Of a stretch of 64,000 nucleotides of DNA, positions 48,746 to 59,300 are shown piece by piece (within the stretch, counting starts at the first letter, position 1; every line of letters starts with the position of its first letter). The stretch spans positions 14,278,001 to 14,342,000 of the forward strand of contig CM059563.1 in NCBI GenBank assembly GCA_030386875.1, in the 5' to 3' direction. The notes beneath the pieces were generated by a model. The model saw nothing but the letters and a program-made list of their open reading frames with translations, searched no databases and was not told where the DNA came from. Source of the DNA: Morinoia aosen. Lineage: Eukaryota > Arthropoda > Malacostraca > Amphipoda > Talitridae. Both the position numbers and the translations under genes were made by a program.

Positions 48746-49160
48746 GACGCTATCGAACAAAAATAATAAGTTATAGAAAAGTGATCGTTAATAACTCGTT
48801 GTCAGTCGGGAGAGATACATTTTCAAAGTAGGAAAACCGTGAAAACTCTGAAAACACGGGAAACTATATTGGAGAAATTGACTACACTCCGTATCCGCAT
48901 TTCTCTTCCCTTCGCTCACGTCCCTCAGTAAAGCCGGCAAAATTGACGGAAGGATCATGATTCGAGAATGCGCGAGCATGAAACGCCTCACGATATTAGT
49001 TGCGGCGAACCCAATTTTGGCAGGTAATATCCTGCCTCTCTAATATCATAGTAAACCTACGGTAAACTTCGCCCTGGCTCACAAAAAGAAGAGGGAATAA
49101 GTCGACGCTGGAGTTGCAGCTGTCGCAGCCGCTGCCAAAAGTAGAGCACAGATCTCAACA
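48746..49160. other. Non-coding sequence with a small perfect hairpin
   Basis: GGCAGG and CCTGCC flank a TAATAT loop at 49019-49036. No other feature is recognised. Confidence 0.35.
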
Positions 49161-49169
49161 GTCGGTTCC

Positions 49170-49385
49170 GAGTTGAGTGCTGCTATAGCGTGAGGTCTAC
49201 CACACTGAAGCGTGAGATCTACCTTTAGCTAGTACTATGGCGTGATGTTAGTTAGGTTACTTATGGATATTACTCATTTCCAAACAGTGTACTTCGCGAT
49301 AAACATTTAATTTGTACATCTGAAAATGCACCTGGGTAGGCGATATTTGGCGGTAGACCTCTCGCTATAACAGAACCCCGAGTTT
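49170..49385. mobile_element. Possible TIR remnant: ~190-bp segment bounded by 20-bp inverted arms
   Basis: gctatagcgtgaggtctacc at 49182-49201 pairs with ggtagacctctcgctataac at 49352-49371 (18 of 20 matches inverted). The 7-bp CCGAGTT occurs just outside both arms, which could be a target-site duplication. Short direct copies of gcgtgag lie inside. The arms have a flavour of pogo/Tigger-type ends, but I cannot assign a family. No transposase is seen. Confidence 0.35.
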
Positions 49386-49945
49386 TCTGGAAAGAATAGT
49401 GAAATTAGGCAATTAGGAGGGACGAAAAGAAATGTTCTGCATCTGGAAAGATTTTTTAGCTTATCTGTCTTCGAAATGAATTCTCTACAGACCTAATTTT
49501 TTTATACGTGCCCAACAATTTGTATTACTTTACAACAGTGTTAAAATCCTCTGTATTTTGGCATAATTGCTATTTCTGTGGGGAGAACATGAAGTTAACA
49601 TCTGTTATTCCGTGAACCAGCACTAAAAAGGATGAACTTCATTTCCAACACAATCGAAAAGCTTGCCATGCCTGAAGGGACATATCAAAGTGTTATGTTA
49701 AAAAGTTAGCTGGAGTGAAGAAATAAACTGAGCACAACCTTAAACTTAAAACCTGCTATACTTCAGCAAATTTGAAATAATGTGCTTGTTTATTTGTTCC
49801 AAACATTTCAATGCGAGTTATATTTACACAGACGACTCGATCACGCCCTTGCTCTCATTAACATTGTAAGCCATCATGTTTATGCAGAAAAATCGATTAC
49901 TCTCTCAATTTTTTTAATTTTCTTCGGGCAGAAACACCGGTCGTG
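49386..49945. other. AT-rich non-coding sequence
   Basis: Nothing recognised. Confidence 0.4.
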
Positions 49946-49954
49946 TGACCAAAT

Positions 49955-50045
49955 TTTTTATATATTGTGACCGACTATTGTGTCCGGCTTTAATATTATT
50001 CGGTCTTGCCACCGATTATTACGAACGATTAATTCGGGTCGTGAT
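49955..50045 (-). repeat. Two diverged 36-bp units in inverted orientation
   Basis: The reverse complement of this segment reads attaaagccggacacaatag with tcggtcac and then attaatcgttcgtaataatc with ggtggcaagac. These match the 36-bp unit of the array at 50.1-50.9 kb with several changes. They face the array across an AT-rich spacer. Confidence 0.65.
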
Positions 50046-50105
50046 TGATTTATAAATTTAATTATAATTATAAATATATATACATATATATTTACATATC
50101 AATCG
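50046..50105. other. AT-only spacer with internal palindromes
   Basis: An almost pure A/T stretch (aatttaattataattataaa, then alternating ta) separating the inverted relics from the direct array. It could extrude as a hairpin. Confidence 0.6.
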
Positions 50106-50890
50106 CTAACCGAATTAAAGTCGTACGTAATAATTGGTCTCAAGACTGAATAATTTTGAAGCCGTACACAATATTCGGTGAGATGATTGAATTAAAGTCG
50201 TACGCAATAATCGGTCACAAGACTGAATTAAAGTCGTACGCAATAATCGGTCATAAGACTGAATTAAAGTCGTGCACAATAATCGGTCACAAGACTGAAT
50301 TAAAGTCGTGCACAATAATCGGTCACAAGACTGAATTAAAGTCGTACGCAATAATCGGTCATAAGACTGAATTAAAGTCGTGCACAATAATCGGTCACAA
50401 GACTGAATTAAAGTCGTGCACAATAATCGGTCACAAGACTGAATTAAAGTCGTGCACAATAATCGGTCACAAGACTGAATTAAAGTCGTGCACAATAATC
50501 GGTCACAAGACTGAATTAAAGTCGTGCACAATAATCGGTCACAAGACTGAATTAAAGTCGTGCACAATAATCGGTCACAAGACTTAATTAAAGTCGTGCA
50601 CAATAATCGGTCACAAGACTGAATTAAAGTCGTGCACAATAATCGGTCACAAGACTGAGTTAAAGTCGTGCACAATAATCGGTCACAAGACTGAATTAAA
50701 GTCGTGCACAATAATCGGTCACAAGACTGCATTAAGGCGGAGCACAATAATCGGTCACAAGACTTAATTAAAGTCGTGCACAATAATCGGTCACAAGACT
50801 GCATTAATATCGGTCACAAGACTGAATTAAAGTCGTGCACAATAATCGGTCACAAGACTGCATTAAGGCGGAGCACAATAATCGGTCACT
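50106..50890 (+). repeat. 36-bp minisatellite, about 21 copies
   Basis: The unit attaaagtcgtgcacaataa then tcggtcacaagactga has a strict 36-bp period. Left copies carry the gtacgc variant in place of gtgcac; right copies include two with gcattaaggcggagc. With 12 codons per unit and no stops in some frames, minus (229 aa) and plus (143 aa) ORFs result; these are artefacts. Confidence 0.95.
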
Positions 50891-51640
50891 TGGCTTAGCT
50901 GTGAAGATGGGAGATGAGGACCGGCCAGGCAGTCGTCACACACGCACTAAATAGAGGCAAAGTGAGCGGTTCACTTGCTCCCAATGGGTGATCTGAAACA
51001 CAATGGCACTCAGCTGTCCAGTGCGGAGGTTCCCGCCTTAGTATAACTTGTGAGTTAGTGCTCACTGTGGGGCAGACGACCTGCTGAAAATGATGGTGTA
51101 GGCACATCGTGTCGTGTTAACACCCTCCCGCAATTATGCCACCAGACCGGCGTTACTGCTGACTACCACCGGATATCTCTCGTGGGTCAATGACTCTGGT
51201 CCCCCACACTCAATAATTGAATGCTATGTCAGTTTGCTTTTTATTTGCTTTAAATTGTTTCGAATATCGGTTCTGTATCTCTGGATCTATCGTACTCTAT
51301 TTGCTCAGTAAGGAGTAGTAGCACTCCCAGCATTGAAATCGTTGCTGTTGCTGGGCTAATATTCAGAATACATCTCACGCTTCCCACAAGCTGTCTTAAG
51401 AAACAGTGTTTGCCGTGCACGGTGTAGAGTTAGTAAGTGACGTGACGCTATAGGTATGGCTGAAATGTGTTAGGTGCCGTTAGATTTGAGGTTTTCTTCA
51501 ACTCTAAACCTTTTACGTTTGGACGTGAGATTTGAAGACCGTTTTTGAGTTTTACGTTTTAACTGGTGGCATATTTTAACGTAAAAAATTGCTACTCTAA
51601 CAAATTAGTGAAAAAAATGAAGTCTTAGCTCAGAGCTAGC
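50891..51640. other. GC-balanced block then AT-rich sequence
   Basis: 50890-51200 is non-repetitive and GC-balanced; it could be a transposon fragment or a regulatory block. Short ORFs have no motif. Confidence 0.25.
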
Positions 51641-51870
51641 CGCGAGGAGTTCAACGCACTCGCGTGACTAGTTGAGCAGAAGATACTGAACAGCACGGGA
51701 ACAATGGAGTTAGCGCGCTAAGCTAGCAGTGAGGGGAGTCCCGGCAGCACCTGTAGCAGGCGCTGATCCCCTCCACTCTAAGTACCGTGTAATAAAGTGG
51801 TGCCTCGGCAGGCCACCGGCAGGGAGAGGGGAAAGATCCAAGGGATGTCCGACCGGTGTGATATGAACAC
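51641..51870. other. GC-balanced block of unknown nature
   Basis: Non-repetitive GC-balanced sequence, preceded by a TAGCTCAGAG box-A-like word at about 51626 and containing agttcaacgc. The A-box to B-box distance is too short for a tRNA or standard tRNA-derived SINE. Confidence 0.25.
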
Positions 51871-52610
51871 AAGACCGAACAAAATGTGTACAACTAAGAC
51901 GTTCCTCGACTAGTGACCAAGATTTGAATGTTTCTTAGAAGCCACAAGCTGTATTTTGATAAAAGTGTGTAACCGAAAATCCTTTTGAGTTTTTTTAAGT
52001 TAGGTTGGGTCATTTACGAGGAAAACATAACGAATTTAAAGAGATTATGGGAGGAGTAACAATTCAGGCGTCTTGAAATTCGTTCGACAGTTATTTCAAA
52101 TTTATAAAAACAAAATACAATAGAGCCAACGAACTGTTTCAACTGTCGTCAGATTGATGAAAGTTTTATAAACTTCGAAAGTGAAGCCGTAATGGGTCGC
52201 AATCATCAGAGATTCGCCAAACAGCTGCATTAAGCGAGGTTTCAAAGCACGAAACATGTCAACCAAAGTTCTCTCTAAATACAATAGAACAAACTGAATC
52301 GAGTGTCATTACGAAAGCAATGGCAGCAGCTCTTTGTGGAGATCAAGCATGAGTTTCAATTTTAGGGGTATGAATTTGAAAGTTTTTAATTGCAATATTT
52401 CCTAATATTCTGGCCTTATTTTGTATTATAAACACAGCTTGTTCCAAAATACTGTACTTGCCCCACTATTATTCTCGTCCTAAAACAAATATATTCTAAA
52501 GACCTAATGGACGCAACATAGAGAGACCATAATTCACATGTTCCTTAAATGACATTTCGTCACTCACTTTCTCCTCAGAAATAACACGTAACAGCCCACA
52601 CAATTAATGA
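51871..52610. other. AT-rich non-coding sequence
   Basis: Nothing recognised. Confidence 0.4.
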
Positions 52611-52960
52611 TCACAGAACTCAGAGAAGTTTCAGACCGAGTCTCATGTGGTCGAGTTGCGAGATGAGCATTCATTTGGTAATTGTACGAACGTCACCGAG
52701 TGCAGCAATAAATAGCGTAATTAATTTTTGCGTTAAGTGGTCTTCTGGGACGAGTTTACGCGCTGAACTGGCAGTATCGAAGCACTCCCGAACAGGTGGG
52801 GGAGAGTGCTTGGGGAGTGGTAGGGGAGGACAGGCAAAGGCTTCAGAGAAATAAAGGAAGGGTAAAGGGATGGTGTAAGACAACCAGAGGCTGCTGGAAT
52901 AGAGAGAGAAGTGGAAGGCCCATAGAGGGGAATTAAATGTGATGTGAACCAAAATCCCAG
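52611..52960. promoter_or_regulatory. GC-balanced block with NK2-type and homeodomain sites
   Basis: Contains gTAATTAAT and, 11 bp on, gTTAAGTGG (about 52722-52741). The latter fits the NK2 (TNAAGTGG) consensus. A CAGGTG E-box is near 52793, followed by a G-rich stretch. Overlapping ORFs are unsupported. Confidence 0.28.
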
Positions 52961-54480
52961 CCTAAAGAAACAAAGGTGATAGAAGCAAGCATTAAAACAA
53001 AAGCCTGGAGAAAAATTGACAGGAGTATAAGAAAAGAAAACGTTTTAAATTTCTAATAATTCAAAAGGATCAATAAACCGTGTTGCAAAAATAATAACCT
53101 AAAAGATAGCAGGTAGTAGTGCCGTTTCACGTAAGATTTTGACTAACATAGAGCAAACAAAGAACAAGGAACACGCAGCACTTCCCGACCCTAATATTGC
53201 CCTTTTACACCAATGTGAAATGAACAGCTTAAGATGGACATTCAAACAACCTTGGACATCACACCATCTCCAGCCACTCGCCTAAAATAATTCCTAAAAA
53301 ACACAGACAGAGCAACGGTTTGGGCTCCTTGTATGTTCAAAAAGAAAGACATTTGTTTATGTTACTTTTCTAAACATGTTTTTAATTTTTGGGGGAACTT
53401 TTTCCTCTTATAATCAGCTAAATATTTCGATCATGTTAAGTATTTATTAACTTTTTGTGTAGTTGGCGAGCCAGCGCAGAGCGAGGCAGTGTCTCGTCGT
53501 ATCAATTGCAGTTTATATTACATATTATGTGCACCATTTTCTCATTATAATCCACATTGCCATAAATGCCCATATTTATACTTATAACATTGGAAATCCG
53601 CAATAATTATCATAATTCCTATATTTACAGCAACTATATTGATTGCGTTCGATTTTAGAACATCATATTTCGATTTGAGGTAAATTTTCAAGTGCTAGTA
53701 TGGTATCAATCAAATTTACTAGTATTAAGTATAAGTGCCATTTTTTATTAGTCTGCTGAAGAGATACCTGTTTATAAAGCCTTGATATTTTCTCTTAGCG
53801 TTGCTGAGACTTCAATAATCGACGTTTGCACTCCCGCAATATCAATTAAAACAAGAGTAGTCTCATTAATTTGAACACGCTTTGCAATGAGGTGCACAAA
53901 GAGCCCTGTACCTTCAGTCGAGTAAATTAATGGTAAACACAAAATAACTAGAGTATAATTTCGCTACCCTAGCCTGTAATGAACTCATTTGGTATAATTA
54001 CACTCAAAAGAGGTAATGAGGAATAGGTAACTACGTCATCAAGTTGGTTTTTTGTTTTTTATTTTAAATTTTACTCACGCAAAGTCAGTATGGTTTGCTA
54101 TAAGAGATGGTATTTTTAAACTTAGGAGGAAAAATTTACTTTACTAATCTCTAGTTTAAATAAGGTTTGGTGAGGACAATAGTCTCAATGAGTTAGGAAA
54201 TTTATTTATGTAATGAGAAAAATGAGAATTAGAAAAACATTAACTTTATCATGAGCTATTTTAGACACGGTTAGGTGAGTACAGTATTCACACAGAGTTA
54301 GAACAACACTTATTTATAGACCGCAGTGTTCTTTAGGTGTAGAGAGGTGCATTTAGCAGGTTTCTTTAGAGCCATTAGAGTAATTAGGCAGTTAGCGGCC
54401 CCTGGTAATTACGTCTCGATGGCACCACGGAGGCCTGGCATGGCCTGCTCGCCTGCACCCGCTCCTGCATCTCTGCGCCT
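52961..54480. other. AT-rich non-coding sequence
   Basis: A more GC-rich patch at 54330-54480 contains two TAATTA cores (near 54380 and 54408). Nothing else is recognised. Confidence 0.35.
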
Positions 54481-54484
54481 CCAC

Positions 54485-54972
54485 CGAACTGATTTTCGTG
54501 ATACACTCGATCCTTGAGGTACTCCACATCATCTCACGTCAACCTATACAGATTAAATTACTCCTAGTTAAACATAACTTGAATCAAATATCGTCAGAAC
54601 TAATTTTCGTGATACACTCGAGCTTTGAGGTACCCGACATCATCTCATGTCAACCTAGTCAACCTATATATGCAGATGGTTATGACTCCCAGTTAAACAT
54701 AACTTGAATTAAATATCGTCAGAACTAATTTTCGTGATACACTCGATCCTTGAGGTACTCCACATCATCTCATGTCAACCTATAGTCAACCTATATATGC
54801 AGATGATTATGACTCCCAGTTAAACATAACTTGAATCAAGTATCGTCCGAAGTGATTTTCGTAATACAATCGATTCTTGAGGTATCAGACATCATTTCAT
54901 GTCAACCTAGTCAACCTATATATGCGAATGATAATGACTACCAGTTATTCATAACTTGAATCAAGTATTGAA
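54485..54972. repeat. 110-127-bp tandem repeat, 4 copies
   Basis: attttcgtgatacactcga recurs at 54492, 54602, 54728 and 54855 (spacings 110, 126 and 127). Later copies gain a duplicated gtcaaccta segment, explaining the longer period. Each copy ends with agttaaacataacttgaat. Confidence 0.88.
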
Positions 54973-55900
54973 TTAGTTGAACAACCGGTATTAATTTATC
55001 CGTATAAGTTGAGGCTAAGTTGATTTCATGCAACTCGAGGACCCATGGTATCCTCATGCCGCCTTCATAAACGAACTTGTGTACCAGCGACAGTGAGTTT
55101 AAAGGCGAAGGTGGTTGGGTGAATGCGTGTAACGTGATCATGTTCGTCTATAGAATACACATTATGGGCGTTGTTGTGGGCATAATCATGTGCGAAAAAT
55201 GAGTATGCACGCGTGTATGTGTTGTAAGGGATTTCAAACGCAGATCTAACGTATACTCGGTCCACAACCGTACAGACCACGAAACAAATTTGCTGAAAGA
55301 ATTGAGTCAAAGATGAAATTTCGATACTCCAAAACGTGCTCATTATGGGCGAGATTTGAAGGTTAGTAAATAATGAGTTCATTTTATTCGAAAAATTCGA
55401 CAAAAAATCCCCATGTATGTAAACAATCGATCATGTGCTACGTTGTTTCGACAGCATGTTTCTAAACGACACGCCAACTTAATTTGAAAATTACAACACA
55501 AGTACAATTTTTACACCGTCATACTTCATGACTATACTGATCAGAGGGTAGTTTATCTTTACTATTTGTGTGTAGAGCTCTATCACTTCTTAGTGCAAAA
55601 TGTTATAAATATTCACAAAATATTCAACTTCAATTGTTATGGATAAATAAATACATACATTTATAAAATGTTTTTGAAGTTTCTGAAAAACAAATTGGAC
55701 CGCCCATATGGAACCACAATGGAACCAAAAATTCGATGGAACCACACACAAATTAAATTTTCTTCGAACAGCACTCGAAGATTAGGCGCAACTTTCAATT
55801 GTGTGCAACAAAGCATCATTTCGAAGCTTCTGAAGACCAGGAGACCACCTAAGATCGAGCTAACATCAGGTAAAAGTAACATTTTGGATCAATGGCGAAG
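54973..55900. other. AT-rich non-coding sequence
   Basis: Contains a small local direct repeat (atggaacca three times near 55708-55745) inside overlapping plus (96) and minus (73) ORFs of no recognisable content. Confidence 0.35.
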
Positions 55901-56250
55901 CCTCAATCTGGGTCCAGAGAAGCTGTTGGAGGAAGCTTGCTTTTTCAATCTCTCTTAATTTCGAGCTACTCGCTCTCCCTCGCCTCGCGCCGCCCCCGGA
56001 AACCAACAACTTCGCCTTCTTGAAGACTCCCCAGGGGGTGATCTCTGGCCCCGTGGCCGCTGTAAAGTGCAGTGTGGCGGCGCACACGCGCGCTGCCCTA
56101 ATTTCGCCGCAGCCACGCACGGCCTCCTTAACTCACCTGCTGCACCCATGGCCGCTACATCTCACTGGATTTGGCTTTTGCAACTCAGTGAAACGTGGTC
56201 TTGGTTCACTTTACACTCCATCCCCAAGTTATGCGGCGTCATCTTATGTA
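55901..56250. promoter_or_regulatory. GC-rich, CpG-containing block
   Basis: The most GC-rich non-repeat stretch of the right half; ORFs of 64-85 codons are open in several frames on both strands, showing low stop density rather than coding. It could be a CpG-rich regulatory element. Confidence 0.22.
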
Positions 56251-57560
56251 AGCCTCAACACGTTCGGGTGAAAGTTTGTCCCCGTTATTCAGTTGGTGCG
56301 GTACTCGATTTAAGTTATGAGTAACCGGAAAACCCTAGGACTAATTTTTACTCGTGTAAGTTGAGGTTTGAATGAGGTGATATGTAACCCGATGGTCTAT
56401 TATGACTTGAACTATTTAACAGATGGTACCTGAAGTTCAGTTTATTAAATTTGAGAAACAAACAAAAGCTTTTCACAATTATTAAGCAGTGCATGTCTGA
56501 CAGGCTTTGGTTTGTAGTTGGGCCCAGCCGAGGTAGATCTGGAAGTCGCTGGTTCAATCGGATCCTCATTTTTAAGGGGAAAAGCCGAAGTGTCATTTGA
56601 AAACTAAAGTACTAGAAATCCACGGCCTTTATTGTTTGATTCAGACGCTGTTCGATGCAGTTCATCATGCACATACTCTAGCCAAGGCCAATAATCGGTG
56701 AAGAAAAACATTTTCACGTCCCTTTCATTCAAAGGAGCTATTCAATATTTTTTTTAGAAAACACCCCCTATTTCTGAAGAAGCAATCAACATAGAATAAA
56801 ATGGAACGTTCACAAAACTACAAGATTTAGATGCGTACTGGTATTGTCCATGAAGTATGAATACAATTAATATCACTCATGATCTTGCAGTCAATAACAA
56901 ATTAAAGTTGAACACATAGTTATTATTTTTTATCAGGTGGGAATACATGCAGTTGCATTTTCAGTTCGAAAAAAAAAGTTTTGTTTTTCCGATGATCTTC
57001 ACGTAGAAACATCCCAACTAGCGTTTTTCACAAAATGAGTCAAACTATAACGATCGCGAGTATGCCTAAAGTACTGATTCATCACAGCAACAGCCAACAC
57101 AAGCATCAATAATAATTTTTGAAATTTCAACGAGCAATCTATTTATTTTAACCTGAGTTCCAAAAACAGTTGGGGCCACTTAAGATGTGCCTAAGAACAA
57201 TATTTCGTCGGTTAAGGTGACGTGATGGGAAGAAAGTACGCAGTGCAGATGTGCTTATTCCATAACACTGTAGAGCGCTGAAACTACAAGGATGCTTCTG
57301 AACGTACGAGACAAGCTATTCACTCTACATGCCCCCAAATTACTTCGTAAATCACATAGTTAAGACGCATAACTAGGATGCAAAAGTCTCACCAGAAGCT
57401 CTTTTAATTTACGATAAAACTTCTAGGCTTTCTCGCAAAGCGCTGCAGGGTACCTGCTCTGTAGATCACCGCTTGAGCCTTCATATCGTAACCTCGAGTA
57501 AACGAGCGCGATTTGTGCCTCCCTGCAAGATAACTACTTTTCTCCTCTAATTGTATGAGC
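56251..57560. other. AT-rich non-coding sequence
   Basis: A ggttcaatcgga word at 56550 recalls a tRNA B box, but no tRNA fold is present around it. Nothing else is recognised. Confidence 0.4.
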
Positions 57561-58440
57561 AACTTTCAAAGCAACGATGGACGCGAGTCCCGAGTATCCT
57601 CAAAAGTGCTCGGAAGTAATAAAAATGAAAAGGCTTTTCATATTTCTCTGCGTAACCTCCCAGGCTCCTCAACAAAAGCCATCTTAAGGAGGAGGGAATG
57701 GAGTCGAGAGGCTCGGAGGCCATCTCGCGACTAACAATAAAAAATCAAACTACTTTGCTCGAGTAGGAATAAACGTGCGACGGATGGAATAAAAATGGAA
57801 TGAAGTGGTCATATTGTAGGATGGCGCGGCCGATGTGTGTGCCGTTCGCAGGTGCCCCTAGAGACCTGGAAGACCACTCGTCCGCATACGCATGGCCTCA
57901 TGGTTCTCAGAGGGCAAATTTTCGACACCCCTGAATAAAATGAAGCACCGCAGCCGCACTTGGCTAGCCAAAAGCGCTCCTCAACTCGCCTTGAATGTGA
58001 TGAGGAGTAAAATTGTTTGAAGTCTCATTTGCATTATGTTGTTTGTGAAGTTCCCGTGAGCGACTCAAACGGAGGGTCACATGGAGTTTATACCTTGGAG
58101 AGAACAGCGACTGCGGGCGGCGTGCACTTCCCTTTATTGTGAGGTGGGTCTCTGCCGAGCTGCAAGAGATGCGCGAATTCAATCCGTAAGATTACAGTCA
58201 TCGGAATCAATTGATCATTGTGGTTTCCAATTGCTCAATCCTGACGCCGGGTGACGGATAGGAGTCCCTGAGCGCGACAGCGCTACACCTTCGTTTCCAA
58301 TCCCGTTATGGAGGACGGACTCGGTGGTCCTCGAGTGATGGGGCACTGATCGAACTCTGATAGCGATTCCCTCGGAAACGCGGGTATCGTAAAGTGCCCC
58401 CCGCCTCACACTCACGCGCCTCGTGTCAATCTTCCTGATC
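57561..58440. promoter_or_regulatory. Long GC-balanced block, candidate cis-regulatory region
   Basis: About 880 bp of non-repetitive, GC-balanced DNA, the longest such stretch in the window and about 4 kb upstream of the Vsx exon. It contains ggaataaaaatGGAATGaagtgg-type TEAD-like sequence near 57786-57805. Minus ORFs of 72 and 75 codons lack motifs and splice pairs. Confidence 0.3.
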
Positions 58441-58985
58441 AAAAACGTTACGTTTTATCATGAGCACTAAGTTGGAAAACAGTTCTATTCAGGCATTATT
58501 CAGTTACGTAATACGCCTTTAACTCAGACTAACAGAGCCGTATTGTTTTGACTAGTGACTTATTTCCTGCTGTATCAATGAAATATTGAAGTGAGTTAAT
58601 GCTTTGATTGGAAAATTAAATAGGTCTTTCGAAATGCTTCGCCAGGGTTTACATGATCAAAATTTATGGCTGAAGTATCTATTTCACATTTCAAACGGAA
58701 AAAAATATAATCTGAAATATGCTAGGAGTTCTGAGAGTGGAATTTAGAAATATCTTCAACTTGAAATTTTACAAACTACTAAGAAAATTAAAAAATAAGC
58801 ATTGAAAAATAATAAGATATATTCCAAAAACACTTAAAAAATAATTGAGAATAAAATATAATTTCTGGAAGCACGTGCAAAATTGAGCCAGTTCATTTTA
58901 ACACCTAATAATAAATAATGAAAAGAAAACATTTCGGTTATTGAAAGTACCTGTAAAACTGAGGAATTTCATTTAAGACTCAATT
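58441..58985. other. AT-rich non-coding sequence
   Basis: Nothing recognised. Confidence 0.4.
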
Positions 58986-59300
58986 ACAAACAACGTAGCC
59001 ATAATACTGTGGCCGTAAAGTAGTGGAAGTGGTGAGCTGACATGAACTCTTTGACGGAAGTCCTTCTCGCCGCGAGCTGGGGACATTTATGCAGGGAAGC
59101 AGGCACCTGCGGCCAGCGCGGGCTGCAGCAAGCATCATAAGCGCGAAATACTGGCGACTGTAAACGAGCTGCTCATCTGCATGAAGTGGTCACATTTCTT
59201 CGAACTTTCCCTCTGAGAAATGCGACTACCCAACAACAAGGAGTGGGGCTAGAAATATCTCGTTTTTTCTGCTGAAGCTGGACATCCAGTAAGAGACCTG
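58986..59300. promoter_or_regulatory. GC-balanced block with E-boxes
   Basis: CAGGCACCTG, a partly palindromic E-box context, lies at about 59101, and CATCTG lies near 59176 beside gagctgctc. Such bHLH sites suit a neural gene. The block is non-repetitive and non-coding. Confidence 0.27.

Noticed and set aside
50115-50804. 229-residue ORF of a 12-residue repeat
   Set aside because: It is the 36-bp array read in a stop-free frame; an equally open frame exists on the opposite strand.
51621-51665. tRNA or tRNA-derived SINE promoter (TAGCTCAGAG and agttcaacg)
   Set aside because: The two boxes are only about 23 bp apart, far shorter than in a tRNA, and no cloverleaf forms.
56500-56575. tRNA B-box-like ggttcaatcgga
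   Set aside because: No acceptor, D or anticodon stem pairing is visible around it.
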